Assembly (NCBI GenBank): GCA_026015185.1
Contig: JAOZGX010000051.1
Location: forward strand, 1 to 60,824
Reading direction: 5' to 3'
DNA length: 60,824 nucleotides
DNA from: Candidatus Bathyarchaeota archaeon
GTDB taxonomy: Archaea > Thermoproteota > Bathyarchaeia > 40CM-2-53-6 > RBG-13-38-9
This document shows, one piece after another, positions 49,894 through 59,614 of the stretch. Each line of letters starts with the position of its first letter. Within the stretch, counting starts at the first letter, position 1. The position numbers and the translations under genes are program-made. Under the pieces are notes generated by a model. The model did no database searches. It saw only the letters and a program-made list of their open reading frames with translations, and was not told the origin of the DNA.

Positions 49894-51078
49894 TTGGCAA
49901 ATGTCTACATGGATTATGCCGCTGGATCTCCTTTAGACAAAAGGGTCTTAAAAGAAATGATGCCCTATTTAGCAGAGCAATTTGGAAATCCATCATCTCC
50001 CCACTCATTTGGGCAGATGGCTAAGAATGCAATAGAAGTTTCGAGAGGTAAGATTTCAGATTCCATCAATGCAAAAGATAGCGATGATTTAATATTTACT
50101 TCAGGAGGTACAGAGTCCAATAACTCGGCCATTAGAGGCATCGCCACTCGTCATAAAGACAAGGGAAATCATGTAATAACATCTGCGATTGAGCATATGT
50201 CTGTGATAAACACATGCAAATCATTGATGAGACAAGGATTTGAAGTCACATTCATACCAGTGGACAATCATGGTTTTGTAAAAATCGAAGAGCTTGAAAA
50301 TTCTATTACCAAAAAGACCATTCTTATTACAATCATGCATGCGAATGGTGAAATTGGGACAATTCAACCCATTAAAGAGATTGGAAAGATAGCACAAGAA
50401 AATGAAATACCTTTTCATGTAGATGCAGTAGCATCTGCTGGAAAAATACCAATTGATGTTAGAGGGAATTTCATTGATTTGTTATCAATCTCTTCAAATG
50501 ATATTTATGGCCCTAAAGGAGTGGGAGTTTTATACATCAGTAAAGAGACCCGAATACAACCAGTAATCTATGGCGGCGGACAAGAAAGGGGATTAAGATC
50601 CGGCTCTGAGAACGTTCCAGGTATAGTGGGCATGGGAAAAGCCATGGAAATAGCTAAAGCTGAATTAAAAGAAGAAGGTGCAAGATTAACTAAGCTCAGA
50701 GATAAATTAATAGATGGTGTAACTAGCACCATAAAGAGGGCTTATCTAAATGGGCATCCCAAGAAAAGGTTACCAAATAACGCAAATATTGGATTCGATT
50801 ATATCGAAGGGGAATCTTTGATACTGAGTCTAGATGCGATTGGTATTCAAGTCTCTTCAGGTTCCGCATGTACTTCCAAAACTTTAGAACCCTCGCATGT
50901 ATTGAGGGCAATCGGTCTTCCTCATGAAAAAGCACATGGTTCTTTGTTATTTACATTAGGTAGGTTTAATAAAGAAAACGACATCGAAATTGTTTTATCA
51001 AAACTGCCCAATATTGTTAAAAGATTGAGATCAATGTCTCCTTTAACGCCTAAGGAAATTCTAGAAGGGGTGGAATAG
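49894..51078 (+). CDS. iscS: IscS/NifS-like cysteine desulfurase lacking the PLP lysine
   Basis: 394 residues from a TTG. VYMDYAAGSPLD, FTSGGTESNNSAIRG, AIEHMSVINT, HVDAVASAGKIPID and the catalytic-loop Cys in SSGSACTSK (about 326) are all present. At the PLP site the usual HKxxGPKG reads S201-N202-D203-IYGPKG, so the Schiff-base lysine is replaced by Asp203. From memory, the Archaeoglobus fulgidus IscS has the same kind of change and acts mainly as an IscU partner. One nt separates it from iscU. It probably binds IscU, with desulfuration without PLP lysine doubtful. Confidence 0.9.
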   Translation: MANVYMDYAAGSPLDKRVLKEMMPYLAEQFGNPSSPHSFGQMAKNAIEVSRGKISDSINAKDSDDLIFTSGGTESNNSAIRGIATRHKDKGNHVITSAIEHMSVINTCKSLMRQGFEVTFIPVDNHGFVKIEELENSITKKTILITIMHANGEIGTIQPIKEIGKIAQENEIPFHVDAVASAGKIPIDVRGNFIDLLSISSNDIYGPKGVGVLYISKETRIQPVIYGGGQERGLRSGSENVPGIVGMGKAMEIAKAELKEEGARLTKLRDKLIDGVTSTIKRAYLNGHPKKRLPNNANIGFDYIEGESLILSLDAIGIQVSSGSACTSKTLEPSHVLRAIGLPHEKAHGSLLFTLGRFNKENDIEIVLSKLPNIVKRLRSMSPLTPKEILEGVE

Positions 51079-51079
51079 T

Positions 51080-51451
51080 ATGTACAGTAAGAAAGTTATG
51101 GATCATTTTATGAATCCCAGGAATGTAGGCGAGTTAAAAGATGCAGATGGAGTGGGGACTGTTGGCAATCCAGTATGTGGCGATTTAATGACTATGTATA
51201 TCAAAGTGAAGGGTGATAAACTTACTGACATAAAATTCAAAACATTTGGTTGCGGTGCCGCTATAGCTACAAGCAGTATGGTTACAGAAATGGCAAAAGG
51301 TAAGACTTTAGAAGAGGCAAAAAAAATTACGCGCCAAGATGTTGCGGATAGTCTAGACGGATTGCCTCCACCAAAAATGCATTGTTCAAATCTTGCTGCG
51401 GATGCTTTGAATGCTGCGATAAAGGATTACTTAAGTAAGAAAAAAAAGTGA
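51080..51451 (+). CDS. iscU: Fe-S cluster scaffold protein IscU
   Basis: 123 residues from an ATG with GAAGGGGTGG upstream. YSKKVMDHFMNPRNVGEL at the start and the three cluster cysteines in GNPVCGDLM, FGCGAAIATSSM and PKMHCSNLA. It builds [2Fe-2S] or [4Fe-4S] clusters that the many Fe-S proteins encoded in this window need. Encoded directly after iscS (1 nt). Confidence 0.95.
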   Translation: MYSKKVMDHFMNPRNVGELKDADGVGTVGNPVCGDLMTMYIKVKGDKLTDIKFKTFGCGAAIATSSMVTEMAKGKTLEEAKKITRQDVADSLDGLPPPKMHCSNLAADALNAAIKDYLSKKKK

Positions 51452-51458
51452 GCGGGAT

Positions 51459-51989
51459 TCATTTAGTAATTGTATAAATAGCTTGAGCTATTATTCCCGC
51501 TATTGGTGGGAAGAAGAAAGTACTGAGAAGACGAATCAGTGTAAATTTCCAACCTAAAAATCCAACTTCCATAGGTAATCGGCTAAATGCCAATAGTGAC
51601 CATCCTGTTATAAAGGCAACCATTGTTCCTACGCTGGCTCCCGATCGCAAAAGACCTGCGGCTATTGGTAGACTTACAAAAGGACCGCCCGGCGCAAAAC
51701 CACCAGCGACAGAACCGATGAGTATCCCGCGTATTCCCGACTCGGCGCCGATCCAGCGTGATAATAGTTCTGGTGGGAGAAGAATTTGGATCATCCCGGC
51801 AACAATAAATGCAAAAATCAATAATGGTAGTATCTCAATTGTCATACTTAGAGCGGATTTCATACCTAAAATATGTTGTCCTTGACCTCTATAATATCCA
51901 ATACAGAGAAGTATAATTGCAAGAATTAACATTAAAATAGTTGGGATTAACATAGCAGATCTCCTTTTTTTCAGATCGATTTCCTTCAT
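51459..51989 (-). CDS. DUF318 (permease-like) half-size membrane protein
   Basis: 176 residues from an ATG. Five or so membrane helices. GILIGSVAGGFAPGGPFVSLPIAAGLLRSGAS is the conserved block of the DUF318 predicted permeases. Full-size members are about 300 residues with the block twice; this one has a single copy, so it may dimerise. Substrate unknown (relatives include organoarsenical and possibly sulfur-compound transporters). Position between iscU and trpA gives no strong clue. Confidence 0.75.
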   Translation of the reverse strand: MKEIDLKKRRSAMLIPTILMLILAIILLCIGYYRGQGQHILGMKSALSMTIEILPLLIFAFIVAGMIQILLPPELLSRWIGAESGIRGILIGSVAGGFAPGGPFVSLPIAAGLLRSGASVGTMVAFITGWSLLAFSRLPMEVGFLGWKFTLIRLLSTFFFPPIAGIIAQAIYTITK

Positions 51990-51996
51990 CGCTATG

Positions 51997-52009
51997 TTGT
52001 AAAATACAA
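51997..52009. promoter_or_regulatory. Palindrome TTGTA-AAA-TACAA before the permease gene
   Basis: A perfect 5-bp inverted repeat around three bases, 8 nt before the permease start on the minus strand. Could be an operator near the transcription start, or chance in AT-rich DNA. Confidence 0.3.
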
Positions 52010-52022
52010 TCAGATGAAATAT

Positions 52023-52838
52023 TTATTGATTCTTAGTTATGGTTGCGCTCTTTAAGCTCATTGCGAAGTTAGAAATATCGCTTAATAGCTTTGAAGAATT
52101 GTTCAGATTATTTTCAATAATTTTTACAAAAGCGCTTCCGACTATTGCACCATCTGCCCCATTATTTATTACGGATCGCACATGCTCACTTTTAGAGATT
52201 CCAAAACCTACCGCTAATGGACTGGATTTTGAAGTAAATGGTTTGAATTTCTTTATCGTATTAGTCGTAAGTTGATCCAATCGCTCTCTGGTTCCTGTGA
52301 TTCCAAAAACAGACACTAGATATAGAAAGCCCGAGGTAAAATCAATTATATTTTCAAGTCTATTCTTTGAGGTTGCCGGCGTAGCAAGAAAAATTGTATC
52401 TATGCTTTGCTTATGCGCATATTCTCTATAATTCTCTGCTTCTTCTATTGGTAGATCGGGTATAATAAGACCATCAACACCATATCTGTGAGCAATTTTA
52501 AGAAAATTATCTACACCTGTTTTGAATAAGATATTAAAATAGGTCAATAGTACTATTGGAACATCAACTTTCTTCTTTGTTTCATTTACTATTTTCAATA
52601 TAGTATGTGGTGTTGTACCAGCTTTTAGGGCACGATCACCAGCTGCTTGAATTATTGGTCCATCTGCAATTGGATCAGAAAATGGAATGCCAATTTCTAT
52701 TATATCTGCACCACCATTAACTAAAGCTTCAATAATCATTGGGGTATGCTTAGGAGTTGGGTCACCTCCAGTTACATATGCGATAAGCGCACCTTCAGAA
52801 TGCTTATCTAGCCTCCGAAAAACATCTTTAATACTCAT
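52023..52838 (-). CDS. trpA: Tryptophan synthase alpha chain
   Basis: 271 residues from an [16 protein letters not shown] at the N-terminus, [21 protein letters not shown] with the catalytic Glu and Asp, [12 protein letters not shown], and [30 protein letters not shown]. It cleaves indole-3-glycerol phosphate to indole. Last gene of trpEGDCFBA; overlaps trpB by 4 nt. Confidence 0.97.
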   Translation of the reverse strand: MSIKDVFRRLDKHSEGALIAYVTGGDPTPKHTPMIIEALVNGGADIIEIGIPFSDPIADGPIIQAAGDRALKAGTTPHTILKIVNETKKKVDVPIVLLTYFNILFKTGVDNFLKIAHRYGVDGLIIPDLPIEEAENYREYAHKQSIDTIFLATPATSKNRLENIIDFTSGFLYLVSVFGITGTRERLDQLTTNTIKKFKPFTSKSSPLAVGFGISKSEHVRSVINNGADGAIVGSAFVKIIENNLNNSSKLLSDISNFAMSLKSATITKNQ

Positions 52839-54034
52839 ATTTTTTCACCAATTTTTTTAGCAACAACCTCAGCGTCTTTATCTCCTCTTCCGGATAGATT
52901 TATAATGAGAATCTCGTTCTTCTTCATCTTCTTAGCTAATTTCTTAGAATAAGCTAATGCATGGCAAGGCTCTAGAGCCGGAATAATTCCTTCACATTTT
53001 GAAACCTCAGTAAATGCCTCAAGAGCTTCCTCATCTGTAACAGCATCATATTTTACTCTTCTAGTATCTTTCAAGTAACTATGCTCTGGTCCTACACCAG
53101 GGTAATCAAGTCCAGCAGAGACGCTATGTGTTGTAAGAATTTGTCCATGCTCATCTTGCATAATATAGGTTAACATACCGTGGAATACACCTTCAGTTCC
53201 AGCGCATATGGCTGAAGCATGTTTTCCAGTTTCGATGCCTTCTCCTGCAGCTTCTACTCCATATAATTTTACTTTTTCATCCTGTAGGAATGGATAGAAA
53301 GCACCGATAGCATTGCTACCTCCACCAACACAGGCGACTATCGCATCCGGAAGCCTATTTTCCTTTTCAAGTATTTGATCCTTTATTTCATCCCCAATTA
53401 TTCTTTGACAATCTCGAATAAGCATAGGATATGGATGGGGGCCCACAACTGAGCCGATTAGATAATAAGTTGTTTGAACATTAGTTACCCAATCTCTCAA
53501 TGCTTCATTTATAGCATCTTTCAATGTTTTAGAACCGGATTTCACTGGATGGACTTTTGCACCAAGCAATCTCATCCTAAAAACATTGAGCTTTTGCCTT
53601 TCCATATCTTCCGAGCCCATGTATATCTCAGCTTTCAATCCCAATACAGCGCAAGCTATTGCAGTCGCTACACCATGTTGTCCCGCCCCAGTCTCGGCTA
53701 TTATTCTATTCTTTCCCATCTTCTTAGCAATTAGAGCTTGTCCAAGAGTATTGTTTATTTTATGAGCCCCACCGTGAGCCAAATCTTCTCTTTTGAGGTA
53801 AATCTTTGGTCCATCAAACCTCTTTGTTAAATTTGAAGCGTTATAAAGTGGAGTAGGTCTACCAACAAATTCCTTTAGGTAATATTGTAGTTCCCCTTTA
53901 AATTCAGCATCATTTTGAAGTTTCTTATAAGATTCTTCCAACTCTTTCAATGCGGGCATTAAAGTTTCTGGAACGAATTTTCCACCAAACTTCCCGAATT
54001 TACCGTTCTTGGGATAGATATATGATTTAATCAT
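52835..54034 (-). CDS. trpB: Tryptophan synthase beta chain (TrpB1 type)
   Basis: 399 residues. [17 protein letters not shown], the PLP lysine in [32 protein letters not shown], and the phosphate-binding GGGSNAIG. The HGGAHKINN region and length mark TrpB1, the form that pairs with TrpA, not the stand-alone TrpB2. It joins indole and serine. Overlaps trpF and trpA by 4 nt each. Confidence 0.97.
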   Translation of the reverse strand: MIKSYIYPKNGKFGKFGGKFVPETLMPALKELEESYKKLQNDAEFKGELQYYLKEFVGRPTPLYNASNLTKRFDGPKIYLKREDLAHGGAHKINNTLGQALIAKKMGKNRIIAETGAGQHGVATAIACAVLGLKAEIYMGSEDMERQKLNVFRMRLLGAKVHPVKSGSKTLKDAINEALRDWVTNVQTTYYLIGSVVGPHPYPMLIRDCQRIIGDEIKDQILEKENRLPDAIVACVGGGSNAIGAFYPFLQDEKVKLYGVEAAGEGIETGKHASAICAGTEGVFHGMLTYIMQDEHGQILTTHSVSAGLDYPGVGPEHSYLKDTRRVKYDAVTDEEALEAFTEVSKCEGIIPALEPCHALAYSKKLAKKMKKNEILIINLSGRGDKDAEVVAKKIGEKI

Positions 54035-54666
54035 AATCCAACCTCCTTAGCTTTAGTAATAAATTCCAACATTCTCTCATGATCCTTGATTCCAGGTTTT
54101 TCTTCAACTCCACTTGCCACATCCACACCATACGGCTCCACCTTACTTATTGCATTGACAACATTTTCAGGGGTCAAACCACCAGCAAGAATCATATGTG
54201 CTGGATGTATTGAGTTTCGAATTTTCCTGCTTCTATCCCAGCTATGTACAACACCCGTTCCTCCAGTTCCATCTTCTCTAGTAGAGTCTAGTAACACAGC
54301 TTTAGCAATGCTTGCATAAATATTTGCTAATTCAGAGGAATCTTTTGAAGTTGCGTTAATAGCTTTTATTATATTTATCTTTGAGGATAAATCGCGTAAT
54401 GTAGCTAAATCCATACGTCCATGTAATTGTAGAAAATCAATGTTCAATTCTCTATAGATCTCTTCTAATTCCTTTGAATCGCTTGAAACTGTAACTGCTA
54501 CACGGCTCACATTCCTCGGAACTTCGGAGATCAGGTTTTTCGCCTTTGCAAGATTAAGATTTCTCAAAGAAGAAGGAGTTCTTACAACAAACCCTAGCGA
54601 ATTTACACCAGCATTTACAGCTGCCTTAATGTCTTCAGATCTTGTAATTCCACATATTTTTATCAT
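54031..54666 (-). CDS. trpF: Phosphoribosylanthranilate isomerase
   Basis: 211 residues. [27 protein letters not shown] (catalytic Cys near residue 5), [28 protein letters not shown] (catalytic Asp) and [35 protein letters not shown] single-domain TIM barrel, not fused to TrpC. It isomerises PRA to CdRP. 7 nt after trpC. Confidence 0.95.
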   Translation of the reverse strand: MIKICGITRSEDIKAAVNAGVNSLGFVVRTPSSLRNLNLAKAKNLISEVPRNVSRVAVTVSSDSKELEEIYRELNIDFLQLHGRMDLATLRDLSSKINIIKAINATSKDSSELANIYASIAKAVLLDSTREDGTGGTGVVHSWDRSRKIRNSIHPAHMILAGGLTPENVVNAISKVEPYGVDVASGVEEKPGIKDHERMLEFITKAKEVGL

Positions 54667-54673
54667 TTCTAGA

Positions 54674-55456
54674 TCATCCCTCTACCAATTCCCTTACTTT
54701 CAACTCGATATCTTGAGCTAACATTACTGATGTACCCACAAGAAATGCGCGGGACCCTGCAGCTTTCAGGAAATGTATGTGATTTGGGGATTCAATACCA
54801 CTTTCAGATACGATTATGTGATTACTGTGATTATGTTTGCTTAGAATTTTTTTAGTTGTTTGAATATCCACATTCAGAGTTTTCAGATCTCTATTATTGA
54901 TTCCAATTAAGTCTGAGTCGGACTTTAGCGTTTTCAGAAATTCTTCTTCTGTATGAGCTTCCAACAATACTTCTAACTTATGTTCATGAGCATATTCGAT
55001 CATCGAATGTAGGTTACTATCACAATAACCTCTATCAAAAAGCGTTTGAATAAATAAGATTGCATCTGCTCCAATTTTATTTGCAGCATCAATCTGGATT
55101 TTACTAATGATGAAGTCTTTCATTAAAAGAGGGATTGAAAAATTCTTTCTAACTTTTGTAAAGTTGAGAAGAGACCCCCTAAATTTTTTTGGCTCTGTTA
55201 TTATTGATAAACCTAATGCACCACCACGTTCCATCGAAGTAGCCACATCTAAAACATCAATATCATTTTCAATAATGTGTTTAGATGGGGAAGATAATTT
55301 AATCTCAGATATGATTGGGTTCTTCCTGCAATTAATAATAGTCTCTTTCAAACTGAGCTTATCATGCACGGTTTTTTCGACTTCATAGTAACCACTAGCA
55401 ATAGTATTCCTCACATCTTCCACTATATCATCTAGGAAGTCACTCATTACTTTCAA
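54674..55456 (-). CDS. trpC: Indole-3-glycerol phosphate synthase
   Basis: 260 residues. PIISEIKLSSPSK (catalytic Lys), ERGGALGLSIITEPKKFRGSL, LLMKDFIISKIQI, VLLEAHTEEEF, IGINNRDLKTLNVD and IVSESGI. The TIM-barrel enzyme closes the indole ring. It overlaps trpD by 17 nt. Confidence 0.96.
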   Translation of the reverse strand: MKVMSDFLDDIVEDVRNTIASGYYEVEKTVHDKLSLKETIINCRKNPIISEIKLSSPSKHIIENDIDVLDVATSMERGGALGLSIITEPKKFRGSLLNFTKVRKNFSIPLLMKDFIISKIQIDAANKIGADAILFIQTLFDRGYCDSNLHSMIEYAHEHKLEVLLEAHTEEEFLKTLKSDSDLIGINNRDLKTLNVDIQTTKKILSKHNHSNHIIVSESGIESPNHIHFLKAAGSRAFLVGTSVMLAQDIELKVRELVEG

Positions 55457-56525
55457 ATTCCTCTAATCTAGACAAATCTCTGCCACTAAACTTGACTAAA
55501 GACTTTAATTTCTCATAAGCAGAGCCACTTCGAATCGATTCCTGTGCTAGCTCAATTCCATCTTTGATAGTTTCAGCTTTACCTCCTATTTGAATGGCGG
55601 CAGCTGCATTGATCAAAACAATGTTGGTCTTTGGGACATCTACATTGCTATCTGATTCTTTATTTTTTAGAATGTTGAAAGTTATTTGTGCACTCTCTTC
55701 AGGGACTGTCCCCTCGAGATTTTCTATTTTATCGGTCTTTACTTCCAATTCTTCAGGATCAATATAGAATGTGTTTATATCACCATTATTCAGTGAAGTA
55801 ATTTTGGTTCGGCAGAATGTAGATATCTCATCTAAGCCATCGACGCCATGAACTATCATAGCCCTTTCTACTCCTAAATTTTTTAGCACATTTGCTAAAG
55901 GTTCAGTCAAACTTTCATCGTATGCTCCTAAAAGTTGGGCTTGAGCGTTTGCTGGATTTGTAAGTGGTCCTAAAATATTGAAAACTGTTCTAATACCCAT
56001 CTCTTTACGTGGTCCTATAGCATGCTTCATAGCTGGATGGAAACTAGGTGCGAACATAAATCCAATTCCGACTTCTTCTATTGATTTTTCAACCGATGCT
56101 GGATCCATCTTCAGGTTAAATCCTAACGATTCGAGTATATCTGCGCTCCCAGATCGGCTTGTTACAGAGCGATTCCCATGTTTAGCTATTGGTATCCCTG
56201 CTCCTGCTGCAACAAAGGCTGCAGTGGTACTTACATTGAAAGTCTTTATTCTATCGCCTCCTGTACCACAAGTGTCAACAAGAAGACCTGATACTTTGGG
56301 ATGAATTTGTCTGCAAAACTTCCGCATAACTGAGGCGAAAGCTGTGATCTCATTGATCGTCTCACCCTTCATTCTCAATGCAGTTAAAAGGGAACCTATT
56401 TGCGCATCTGTGGCTTTTCCTGACATTATTTCATTCATTGTGTACTCTGCTTCTTTGCCAGTAAGATCTCTTCCTTCAATGAGTTTTGAAATACCTTCTT
56501 TTACCAATTCACTTATCACCATCAA
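55440..56525 (-). CDS. trpD: Anthranilate phosphoribosyltransferase
   Basis: 361 residues. The Gly-rich loop LVDTCGTGGDRIKTFNVSTTAAFVAAGAG, HGNRSVTSRSGSADILESLG, FAPSFHPAMK and FNILGPLTNPA are diagnostic. A stand-alone TrpD, not fused to TrpG. It attaches PRPP-derived ribose-5-phosphate to anthranilate. It overlaps trpG and trpC by 17 nt each. Confidence 0.97.
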   Translation of the reverse strand: MMVISELVKEGISKLIEGRDLTGKEAEYTMNEIMSGKATDAQIGSLLTALRMKGETINEITAFASVMRKFCRQIHPKVSGLLVDTCGTGGDRIKTFNVSTTAAFVAAGAGIPIAKHGNRSVTSRSGSADILESLGFNLKMDPASVEKSIEEVGIGFMFAPSFHPAMKHAIGPRKEMGIRTVFNILGPLTNPANAQAQLLGAYDESLTEPLANVLKNLGVERAMIVHGVDGLDEISTFCRTKITSLNNGDINTFYIDPEELEVKTDKIENLEGTVPEESAQITFNILKNKESDSNVDVPKTNIVLINAAAAIQIGGKAETIKDGIELAQESIRSGSAYEKLKSLVKFSGRDLSRLEEFESNE

Positions 56526-57093
56526 GAAAGTTCTTCAGAATTTTTTTTCCTTCGGCAGTAAGAATAGACTCAGGATGGAATTGTATGCCATCAATCGGAT
56601 ATTCAGCATGACGTATGCCCATAATCTCACAATCGTCTAATGAGTATGCAGTTATTTTGAAACAAGACGGAATCTTGAAAAGATTCGCAACTAAGGAATG
56701 ATAACGTGTAGCTTCAAATGGATTTGATATACCTTGGAATATTCCCTCTTCATCATGCCTAATCCTACTAGTCTTACCATGCATTAACCTACAAGCATGA
56801 GATACATTCCCGCCGAATGCATATGCAATTCCTTGATGGCCTAAACATATTCCTAAGGTAGGAATTTTTGGGCCTAGAACCTTGATTATAGATAAACAGT
56901 TACCAAAGTATCTCTCTGCTTCAGGTGTTCCTGGACCAGGAGAGAGTACGATCCTATCGGGTTGAAGATTATCTGCCTCTTTAACAGATATCTTATCGTT
57001 TCTATAGACTAGTGGTTTAGCTCCAAGCTCACCCAAATACTGTGCAATATTGTAGACAAATGAGTCATAATTATCTATCAATAATACCTTCAT
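56509..57093 (-). CDS. trpG: Anthranilate synthase glutamine amidotransferase component
   Basis: 194 residues from an ATG. LLIDNYDSFVYNIAQYLGELG, LSPGPGTP, the nucleophile Cys in LGICLGHQGIAYAFGG, RYHSLV, and the His-Glu pair in IDGIQFHPESILT. A class I amidotransferase supplying ammonia to TrpE. Overlaps trpE by 4 nt. Confidence 0.96.
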   Translation of the reverse strand: MKVLLIDNYDSFVYNIAQYLGELGAKPLVYRNDKISVKEADNLQPDRIVLSPGPGTPEAERYFGNCLSIIKVLGPKIPTLGICLGHQGIAYAFGGNVSHACRLMHGKTSRIRHDEEGIFQGISNPFEATRYHSLVANLFKIPSCFKITAYSLDDCEIMGIRHAEYPIDGIQFHPESILTAEGKKILKNFLDGDK

Positions 57094-58472
57094 AATTTTT
57101 CACCTGCTTGCCCTAGAGCTTTCATCAATGCCTCAGCTTTACTCTCGGCCTCAAACCATTCTCTTTCTGGGTCTGAGTCGGCAACGATGCCCGCACCAAC
57201 TTGGATATAAGCCCTATCACCAGTTGCAACTAACGTCCTGATTGTAATTGCAAAATCTGCATTGCCGTTATATGAAAAGTAACCTACTGCTCCAGCATAA
57301 GGGCCTCTTCTAGTAGGCTCAAGTTCTTCAATAATCTCCATCGCTCTTACCTTTGGGGCTCCGGAAACAGTACCGGCAGGTAGCATTACCCTCAATGCAT
57401 CAAGGCTATTATTATTTGATGATATTTTTCCAATAACTCTTGATACAATGTGTTGAACATGACTAAATTGATGGACTTTCATTAAATCGGATACACTTAC
57501 TGTTCCATATTCAGAAACTCTTCCAACATCATTCCTGGCTAGATCGACAAGCATTACATGTTCTGCTCTTTCCTTAGGATCGGAAAGCAATTCTTCAGCT
57601 AGTTCAAGGTTTCTTTTTTGATCATCTACTCTTGGACGTGTTCCAGCAATTGGATAGGTTTCTACTTGATTTCTATCTACTCTGACAAGCATTTCAGGAC
57701 TTGAACCAATGATTTGGCGTTCTCCAAATTTTAGATAGTACATATATGGGGATGGATTGATTCTGCGCAATGCTTTGTAAAAGTTAAGTAGGTCACCTCG
57801 AAACTGGAAACCGTATCGCTTTGAAAGGACTACCTGGAAGATATCTCCATCGTAGATATACCTTTTAGCTTTTCTTACGGACTCTTCAAAATCCTTTTTC
57901 TTAGTATTTGATCTAGGCTGATAAAATTCTAAATTCTCTGAAGTTGCAGAGGGTTTTTGAAGGCACTTAATTACTTCCTTATAACGATTGTCACTTGAGT
58001 AATAATAATAGGCCTTTTTGTTAATATGATCTAAAACTATTCCATCATCATATATTCCCATCTCAATATCTGGAAACGCCAAGTCATCTGAAGCAGACTC
58101 AGTAAGTTTCTCCCAATATCGGATGGAATCATATGAAACATATCCTATAGCGCCTCCTATTAAGCGAAATCTACCATTTTGAATCTTATGATCATTCAGC
58201 TCTTTTTCTATAGCATCCAAAGGATTTCTTGCTTGTATAGCACGTTCATCTTTGCCTTCGAAAATCTTTGTTTCTCCATTTTTAACCTTAATCACTTTTC
58301 TTGGATTAAAACCTATGAAAGAGAATTCCGTAAGTTTCTTTGGACCTTCAACTGATTCCAAAAAGTATAGATGATCGTATTCATTAACAAATCTAGAAAA
58401 CAATGAGAAAGGGTTTCCGTAAGGAATTTTTTTGAAATTTATCGTGTTAGATCCTTGAGGTTGAGCTTTCAT
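57090..58472 (-). CDS. trpE: Anthranilate synthase component I
   Basis: 460 residues from an ATG. The chorismate-binding core has KRYIYDGDIFQVVLSKRY, PSPYMYYLKFG, IGSSPEMLVRV, PIAGTRPR, LSDPKERAEHVMLVDLARND, and the C-terminal AGAVGYFSYNG, QVGAGIVADSDPEREWFE. The N-terminal half holds the tryptophan-feedback site region (FLESVEGPKKLTEFSFIGFNP). First gene of the operon; regulated likely by feedback and by the TGTACA boxes upstream. Confidence 0.97.
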   Translation of the reverse strand: MKAQPQGSNTINFKKIPYGNPFSLFSRFVNEYDHLYFLESVEGPKKLTEFSFIGFNPRKVIKVKNGETKIFEGKDERAIQARNPLDAIEKELNDHKIQNGRFRLIGGAIGYVSYDSIRYWEKLTESASDDLAFPDIEMGIYDDGIVLDHINKKAYYYYSSDNRYKEVIKCLQKPSATSENLEFYQPRSNTKKKDFEESVRKAKRYIYDGDIFQVVLSKRYGFQFRGDLLNFYKALRRINPSPYMYYLKFGERQIIGSSPEMLVRVDRNQVETYPIAGTRPRVDDQKRNLELAEELLSDPKERAEHVMLVDLARNDVGRVSEYGTVSVSDLMKVHQFSHVQHIVSRVIGKISSNNNSLDALRVMLPAGTVSGAPKVRAMEIIEELEPTRRGPYAGAVGYFSYNGNADFAITIRTLVATGDRAYIQVGAGIVADSDPEREWFEAESKAEALMKALGQAGEKL

Positions 58473-58548
58473 CTTTAAAGACCGTCCAAACGTGATCCCT
58501 CATTCGATGTTTACCCTCCAAAGGTGTGTCATAACATAGACATGTGTG

Positions 58549-58558
58549 TTATATATAA
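58549..58558 (-). promoter_or_regulatory. TATA box of the trp operon
   Basis: The minus strand reads TTATATATAA here, about 80 nt upstream of the trpE ATG, predicting a transcription start near 58525 and a 50-nt leader. The tandem TGTACA boxes lie just upstream of it. Confidence 0.55.
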
Positions 58559-58566
58559 GACTAATG

Positions 58567-58582
58567 TGTACATAATTGTACA
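58567..58582. promoter_or_regulatory. Tandem TRP-box-like operator: TGTACA-TAAT-TGTACA
   Basis: Two identical palindromic hexamers whose centres are 10 bp apart (one helical turn) lie directly upstream of the trp TATA box, between trpE and the divergent HPr-kinase-like gene. From memory TGTACA is the consensus bound by TrpY, the tryptophan-responsive repressor of Methanothermobacter. No TrpY-like gene is in the window. Confidence 0.6.
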
Positions 58583-58663
58583 TTCAATATTTAATTCTTG
58601 CTTTGAAGAATTTCATTTAATTATTTATTATTCTTCAGTATAATCTTAGAGAGGTAATCCAAC

Positions 58664-59614
58664 TTGTCTTATTCGGTAGAGCCAATATCCATTGAAGTTA
58701 AAGAGGAGCTCTCTAGATTCTATTCGAAACAGATTCTTTATGAAACAAAATCAGACATATATGGATGTTGCATAAAGCTACTTACTGGAATTCAATGGGT
58801 AAAGGATAGATGGGAAGAAAATTTTTACTCCATGTCATACAGCATAAGATCCCATGGGCGTTTGTACGTTGTCGAAGATTCCTCTAGAGAAGAAAATACC
58901 ATATTATATAACTCTCAATCCAAGACTGCCTTTTTGATAAATCTAGATTACTATGGTTGGGTAAAGTCTCTGGCATTAAGCGTGGCCGGGGATATACTTG
59001 AAGATGAGCATGATATTTTCTCAGTACATGGAGCATGCTTAGATATAAAAGGCAAGGGTATAAGCATACTAGGAGGGCCGGGAGTTGGCAAGACAACCCA
59101 TACTTACGGACTTCTTAGGAATTCGGATGTGCGAGTTGTCTCAGATGATTGGTTTTTCTCCAGAAAATTTGAATCAATGATTTTGGCGTTTGGTTCAGAA
59201 AGAAACTCTTACATTAGGGCTGATTTAGCAAAGATCTGGCCAGAATTTAAAGAACTTATAGAACACGCAGAATTCGATGATAAACAGAGAGCTGTAGTTG
59301 ATCTTAGATGGGTCATTGGTAAAGGGAGAATTATCCCATTTACAACATTAAGAAATATAATTATTTTAAAGCGCGATTCTAAAGACCCAGAGGTATGTAA
59401 AGAGCTCGATATAAAAGAAGCTTTGAAAATACTGGAAGGTAATAATTACTTCAATCCCCATTTATTAGTGAAAAATAAATTTAAGCGAAATTTAAGAAAT
59501 GAATTTTTTAAAGCATTATTGAAAGTTTCCAAAGTAAATATTGTCAATACAATAAAACCCCCAGAAGAAAGCCAGAAGATTATTGGGCAATTATTGGAAA
59601 TTGAAAAAGCTTAG
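58664..59614 (+). CDS. HPr-kinase-like P-loop protein
   Basis: 316 residues from a TTG with GAGGTAAT upstream. After about 120 residues without clear similarity comes an HPr-kinase/phosphorylase-type core: FSVHGACLDIKGKGISILGGPGVGKTTHTYGLL (Walker A about 141-149), VVSDDWFF (Walker B-like with paired Asp), and a long helical end. Archaea lack a standard HPr-based sugar PTS, so the substrate is probably something else. It diverges from the trp operon across the TRP boxes. Confidence 0.75.
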   Translation: MSYSVEPISIEVKEELSRFYSKQILYETKSDIYGCCIKLLTGIQWVKDRWEENFYSMSYSIRSHGRLYVVEDSSREENTILYNSQSKTAFLINLDYYGWVKSLALSVAGDILEDEHDIFSVHGACLDIKGKGISILGGPGVGKTTHTYGLLRNSDVRVVSDDWFFSRKFESMILAFGSERNSYIRADLAKIWPEFKELIEHAEFDDKQRAVVDLRWVIGKGRIIPFTTLRNIIILKRDSKDPEVCKELDIKEALKILEGNNYFNPHLLVKNKFKRNLRNEFFKALLKVSKVNIVNTIKPPEESQKIIGQLLEIEKA

